Part shown: positions 5,556 to 8,312 of the stretch, in pieces | How the letters are laid out: each line of letters opens with the position of its first letter | How positions within the stretch are numbered: the first letter of the stretch is position 1 | Assembly (NCBI GenBank): GCA_046757965.1 | Contig: JBHHZI010000144.1 | Coordinates: 1-8,312, forward strand | Direction of reading: 5' to 3' | DNA length: 8,312 bases | From: JBHHZI01 sp046757965 | GTDB taxonomy: Bacteria; Acidobacteriota; Polarisedimenticolia; SMYD01 | Notes under the pieces: model-generated | Told to the model about the DNA's origin: nothing | The model's database searches: none | The model's input: only the letters and a program-made list of their open reading frames with translations | Made by a program: the position numbers and the translations under genes

Positions 5556-6753
5556 CGCGACCATCCGGGGTCGGTCTCCGCACCCGCCGGGAGCTTGCCG
5601 AGCGGGGCGCGCCGAGTAGCTCGTCGTAGAGGCGGGTCACGTCACGAACATGCAGGTCTGGGTCGAACCGCTCGATGACGTCACGCCGGGCGGCCCGGGA
5701 GAACTTCGTGTAGCGCCTGGGATCCAAGAGAATGCCGAGTGCAGCATCTGCCAGGGCGCGAGCATCATCGGGAGGGACGAGCAGGCCCGTTGCGCCGTCG
5801 CGGATGACCTCGGGAATGGCGCCGGAGCGCACCGAGACCACCGGGATACCCCAGGACATGGCCTCGATGAGGACGCGCCCGAACGCCTCGTGGACACCCG
5901 GGTGGATGAGGAGGTCCATGCGGGCGAAAAGATCGGCCGGGTTGGACACGAAGCCTGGCCAGTCGAAGCGTTCGTCCACGCGCGCGTCCCGGATCCGTCG
6001 CTGGGAAGTCTCGACGATCTTCTCCTCGCCGGCCACCGGACGACCTGCCACGACGAAGCGGACATCGGGACGGACCGCGGCGACGCGAAGGGCTGCCTCG
6101 ATGAAGACCTGAGTCCGCTTCTTGCGGCCGATCAGTCCGACGCACCCGATGGTCACCGGTCGGCCTGGTTCCCTCACATCTCGCTCGGGCATCATCTCGA
6201 CAGCGTTGGGGATGACCCGGCTGCGTGGCAGACCCCGGATGGATACGGAGACGTGCTGCACGTACGAGCTGATGCAGATCATGGCATCGGACAGGTCCGA
6301 GATCATCCTTCGGGTTCGCTCTTCGCCGAATCGAAGGTCGTATTCCGGCGTGTCCAGCCCCTCGCGCAGGTGCCAGACATGGGGAGTCCGGGCTTGCCGG
6401 GCCGCCAGGGCGCCGCCGAGGGGGAAAATGGTGTTGGTGTGGACGATGCCGATGCCCTCGCGGCGGAGCCGCCGGGCGAGACGCCAGACGTTGCGTCGGT
6501 TGCGCACCGCCGCCTTGAACTTGCCGGTGCGTGAGGCATGCACGCGGCTCATCAATGGCAGGGGCAGGATCTCCACCGGCACATCGAGTTCCCTGAGGCG
6601 ATCCAGGATCGGGCCGGCCTTCGGGACGACCGCGCAGGGTGTGAAGCGGGCGCGGTCCAGGCCGGCAAGCAGGACCGACAGGCTGCGGTTCGCCCCGCCG
6701 GTGGAGGCGCTGTTGAGCACGTAGAGAATGCGTGTGGGGCCGGGCGGCGACAT
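5542..6753 (-). CDS. Glycosyltransferase family 4 (GT-B fold)
   Basis: Predicted 403-residue GT4 enzyme that transfers a sugar from a nucleotide-sugar donor, most likely in surface polysaccharide or glycolipid synthesis at the inner membrane face. The N-terminal domain opens with ILYVLNSASTGGANRSLSVL (9-28), the glycine-rich acceptor loop; HTNTIFPLGGALAA follows at about 105-118. The C-terminal domain shows VGLIGRKKR (205-213), FVVAGRP, the WPGFV strand, and EAFGRVLIEAMSWGIPVV, with the E-x7-E pair at E289 and E297, then GLLVPPDD. The start is set at ATG 6753 because GAGGT lies four bases upstream and it begins just before strand 1. ATG 6771 is in frame but poorly served, and the frame opens at 6882. 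It lies 141 nt after citrate synthase on the same strand. Donor and acceptor are unknown. Confidence 0.9.
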   Translation of the reverse strand: MSPPGPTRILYVLNSASTGGANRSLSVLLAGLDRARFTPCAVVPKAGPILDRLRELDVPVEILPLPLMSRVHASRTGKFKAAVRNRRNVWRLARRLRREGIGIVHTNTIFPLGGALAARQARTPHVWHLREGLDTPEYDLRFGEERTRRMISDLSDAMICISSYVQHVSVSIRGLPRSRVIPNAVEMMPERDVREPGRPVTIGCVGLIGRKKRTQVFIEAALRVAAVRPDVRFVVAGRPVAGEEKIVETSQRRIRDARVDERFDWPGFVSNPADLFARMDLLIHPGVHEAFGRVLIEAMSWGIPVVSVRSGAIPEVIRDGATGLLVPPDDARALADAALGILLDPRRYTKFSRAARRDVIERFDPDLHVRDVTRLYDELLGAPRSASSRRVRRPTPDGRVTRR

Positions 6754-6757
6754 GGTG

Positions 6758-6762
6758 ACCTC
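6758..6762 (-). promoter_or_regulatory. Ribosome binding site that decides the glycosyltransferase start
   Basis: GAGGT on the minus strand lies four bases before ATG 6753. The alternative in-frame ATG at 6771 has nothing comparable upstream. This favours the shorter protein beginning MSPPGPTR. Confidence 0.6.
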
Positions 6763-6803
6763 GGCGTTCATTGCACCGATCCATGACGCCGCTGGCGCCG
6801 CCC

Positions 6804-6863
6804 GGAGACGATCACCCGAGGGGCCGGCCGGACCGTCTCCAAGGGCTTCCCGTCTCGGGAGAC
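6804..6863 (-). repeat. Cluster of four complementary GGAGAC/GTCTCC arms in the citrate synthase-glycosyltransferase gap
   Basis: On the plus strand the arms are GGAGACG (6804-6810), CGTCTCC (6834-6840), CGTCTC (6851-6856) and GGAGAC (6858-6863). The first pairs perfectly with the second over 7 bp (23 nt loop) and can also pair with the third; the fourth can pair with the second over 6 bp (17 nt loop). Stems using the second arm exclude each other. In the minus-strand transcript this region follows the citrate synthase stop and precedes the glycosyltransferase ribosome site. No U-run follows, so it is not a standard intrinsic terminator. A role in RNA processing or attenuation is conceivable but unproven. 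Confidence 0.4.
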
Positions 6864-6867
6864 CTGA

Positions 6868-6892
6868 GTGCTCGACCGGCATCGGCCGGCAC
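6868..6892 (-). repeat. Short GC-rich inverted repeat just after the citrate synthase stop
   Basis: CCGGC (6876-6880) and GCCGG (6885-6889) pair around a 4 nt loop, extendable by GTG (6868-6870) with CAC (6890-6892) across a 5 nt bulge. It begins three bases past the stop codon in the minus-strand transcript. There is no U-tract, so it could protect a 3' end but is not a convincing terminator. Confidence 0.3.
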
Positions 6893-6894
6893 GT

Positions 6895-8037
6895 CTAGTT
6901 CCGCTCGGCCAGTGGCCGGAACGTCCTGTTCCGCGGCCCGATGTAGCGCGCCCGCGGCCGGATGAGGCGATTGTCGGCCTGCTGTTCCATCACGTGCGCC
7001 GTCCACCCGGCGATACGCGAGCAGGCGAACACCGCCGGATAGATCTCGGCTGGAATGCCCATGGCCCGGTAGGCGGAGGCGGAGTAGAAGTCCACGTTGG
7101 GAAACAGGCCTTTCTCGTTCATCACGACCTCTTCCATGCGCGCGGACATCTCGTACCAGCGAGCGTCGCCGGACTCCGCCGCAAGCGCCGCGGCCATCTT
7201 CTTCAGGTGTCTCGCCCGGGGATCCATGGTCTTGTACACCCGGTGTCCGAAGCCCATGATCTTTTCCCGGCGAGCGAGACGGTCCTTGATGGCCGCCTCC
7301 ACGGCTTCGACATTGCCGATCTCCTCGAGCATCTTCATCACGGCCCGGTTCGCGCCGCCGTGCAGGGGACCCTTCAGGGTGCCGATGGCTGACACCACCG
7401 CCGAGTGCATGTCGGAAAGCGTGGCCGTGGTGATCCGGGCCGCGAATGTGGACGCGTTGAAGCCGTGCTCGGCGTGCAGGACGAGGGCGGTGTTGAAGGA
7501 CTTCACGGCCGTCTCGCCCGGTTCCTCCCGGTTGAGCATGTAGAGAAAGTTGGCCGCATGGCCGAGGGAGGGTCGGGGCGCCACCGGCTCCTTGCCGTGG
7601 GACAGGCGCGTCTCATGGGCCAGCACCGTGGCCATTGCCGACGTCAGCCGGCTCGCCTTGCGCCGGTTCGCGGCCGGAGATGGATCGTTCGTGTCCGGGT
7701 CGAAGGTGGAGAGCAGAGACGTGGCCGTTCTCAGGGTGGCCATGGCTCCGGCTCCCCGCACCGTGCGAAGCATCTGCTCGATGGCATCCGGCAGGACACG
7801 AGACGAGGCCAGGCTCGAGCGGAGTTCATCCACCTGCGATGATCCGGGCAGTTCCCCGTGCCAGAGCAGGTAGGCCGTTTCCTCGTACGAGGCGCTGTCC
7901 GCCAGGTCGTCGATGTCGTAGCCGCGATAGACGAGCTGACCCTTCCGACCGTCGATGAAGCAGATCGACGAGTCAGCGACGACGATTCCCTCGAGGCCAG
8001 CCGCGCGTGTGTCCTCCGGCGACGGGTCTTGCGGCAT
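6895..8037 (-). CDS. gltA: Citrate synthase (short, about 380-residue bacterial type)
   Basis: Predicted 380-residue citrate synthase, condensing acetyl-CoA and oxaloacetate to citrate at TCA cycle entry in the cytoplasm. Catalytic residues by alignment to the animal enzyme are present: H226 in GPLHGGAN, H265 in GFGHRVYK and D316 in NVDFYSA. The oxaloacetate-binding LHAEHGFNAS block lies at 187-196, and the N-terminal YRGYDIDDLA block at 37-46. Length matches the compact type found in Gram-positives, archaea and many other bacteria rather than the roughly 430-residue E. coli type. The compact group also includes 2-methylcitrate synthases (prpC), which sequence inspection cannot fully exclude; no prp genes are nearby. 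The ATG at 8037 gives the standard N-terminus; an AGAGAG upstream is a weak ribosome site. It follows mutS on the same strand after 169 nt. Confidence 0.93.
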   Translation of the reverse strand: MPQDPSPEDTRAAGLEGIVVADSSICFIDGRKGQLVYRGYDIDDLADSASYEETAYLLWHGELPGSSQVDELRSSLASSRVLPDAIEQMLRTVRGAGAMATLRTATSLLSTFDPDTNDPSPAANRRKASRLTSAMATVLAHETRLSHGKEPVAPRPSLGHAANFLYMLNREEPGETAVKSFNTALVLHAEHGFNASTFAARITTATLSDMHSAVVSAIGTLKGPLHGGANRAVMKMLEEIGNVEAVEAAIKDRLARREKIMGFGHRVYKTMDPRARHLKKMAAALAAESGDARWYEMSARMEEVVMNEKGLFPNVDFYSASAYRAMGIPAEIYPAVFACSRIAGWTAHVMEQQADNRLIRPRARYIGPRNRTFRPLAERN

Positions 8038-8085
8038 CCGTTCTCTCTTTCTCGGGAATCCGGGATGATCCGGGCGTTTTGTGGT

Positions 8086-8121
8086 GGCGTCGCCCCCCGA
8101 ATTCGCGGACGCGACGACGCC
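8086..8121 (-). repeat. Inverted repeat in the mutS-citrate synthase gap
   Basis: GGCGTCG (8086-8092) and CGACGCC (8115-8121) are perfect 7 bp complements around a 22 nt loop. No U-run follows on either strand, so it is not a typical terminator. It lies between the candidate -10 and the citrate synthase start and could be leader structure, an operator, or chance in GC-rich DNA. Confidence 0.25.
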
Positions 8122-8124
8122 GAA

Positions 8125-8133
8125 AATCTATCA
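8125..8133 (-). promoter_or_regulatory. Candidate extended -10 element upstream of citrate synthase
   Basis: On the minus strand, TGA followed directly by TAGATT (8133-8125) fits an extended -10 (TGn plus a hexamer with four of six matches). No good -35 is visible. It sits in the 169 nt gap between mutS and citrate synthase and would give a leader of about 80 nt. Confidence 0.3.
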
Positions 8134-8206
8134 CATGCGAGCGCGTTCCCGCACGGAGCGGACGGGGGTGGCATCGGACGTCCCGCGACCGCGAACCACC
8201 AGCCCG

Positions 8207-8312
8207 TCAGCTCTTCGCGCCGAGACGGCGGTGCAGGCGATCGAGGATCTGCAGGGCTTCCAGCGGGCTGATCTGTTCCGGTGAGAGCTCGCGAAGGGAG
8301 GTGGCCACCTCG
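8207..8312 (-). CDS. mutS: DNA mismatch repair protein MutS, C-terminal fragment (cut by the window edge)
   Basis: The last 34 codons and TGA stop of a minus-strand gene that continues beyond the window. The peptide contains SLRELSPEQISPLEALQILD and ends in RRLGAKS. It matches the known MutS C-terminus pattern, in which an L-(D/S)-P-(D/E)-x-(L/I)-(T/S)-P-x-(Q/E)-A-L block is followed by a short amphipathic helix (E. coli MutS ends similarly). MutS recognises base mismatches and recruits MutL. There is no start codon in the window, so ORF calling from start codons would miss it. The call rests on a short stretch, so it is likely rather than certain. Confidence 0.75.
   Translation of the reverse strand, partial: EVATSLRELSPEQISPLEALQILDRLHRRLGAKS

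Noticed and set aside
5650..6534. Plus-strand open frame of 294 codons opposite the glycosyltransferase
   Set aside because: It mirrors GT4 coding sequence; composition is D/H/G-rich with no domain signature.
6898..6922. Hairpin-like GTTCC/GGAAC with inner GGCC arms at the end of citrate synthase
   Set aside because: It lies within coding sequence for the last residues, has unpaired bulges and no U-tract, so chance in GC-rich coding DNA is the simpler reading.

Overview
The window is protein-coding, GC-rich DNA, probably from the chromosome of a Gram-negative bacterium. Codon third positions are strongly G/C, intergenic gaps are short, and the genes are a mix of housekeeping and cell-envelope functions. 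The sequence does not fix the taxon. A split nuo locus, a DUF374-type acyltransferase and zinc-ribbon methyltransferases would suit a soil or sediment lineage such as Acidobacteriota, Gemmatimonadota or a relative, but that is a guess. No tRNA, rRNA, insertion sequence, CRISPR array, phage gene or tandem repeat was seen.

Layout, left to right. Positions 1-49 are too short to assign. A minus-strand UDP-glucuronate decarboxylase-like gene (50-1003) is divergent from a plus-strand DUF374/LPLAT acyltransferase (about 1242-1922). The 238 bp between them hold back-to-back candidate promoters and are the longest gene-free stretch. The acyltransferase converges on a minus-strand zinc-ribbon methyltransferase (1919-2848), and the two stop codons share one CTAG. 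That methyltransferase is divergent, across 171 bp, from a three-gene plus-strand operon: nuoB (3020-3571), a MidA/NDUFAF7-family methyltransferase (3586-4776), and a second zinc-ribbon methyltransferase (4773-5555, ATGA overlap). The operon converges, with a 14 bp overlap, on a minus-strand directon. Read in transcription order, this directon is the last 34 codons of mutS (8311-8207), citrate synthase (8037-6895) and a GT4 glycosyltransferase (6753-5542).

How the genes fit together. The decarboxylase (UDP-xylose supply), the acyltransferase, the glycosyltransferase and the two zinc-ribbon methyltransferases look like surface-glycan or lipid functions. NuoB and citrate synthase are central energy metabolism. 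The most notable feature is a nuoB with no other nuo genes beside it, followed 14 nt later by a homologue of the mitochondrial complex I assembly methyltransferase NDUFAF7. NDUFAF7 modifies the NuoD orthologue, the partner of NuoB in the quinone-binding module. This suggests an operon linking a complex I core subunit to a complex I maturation factor. Nothing in the window amounts to a clearly new defence or mobile system.
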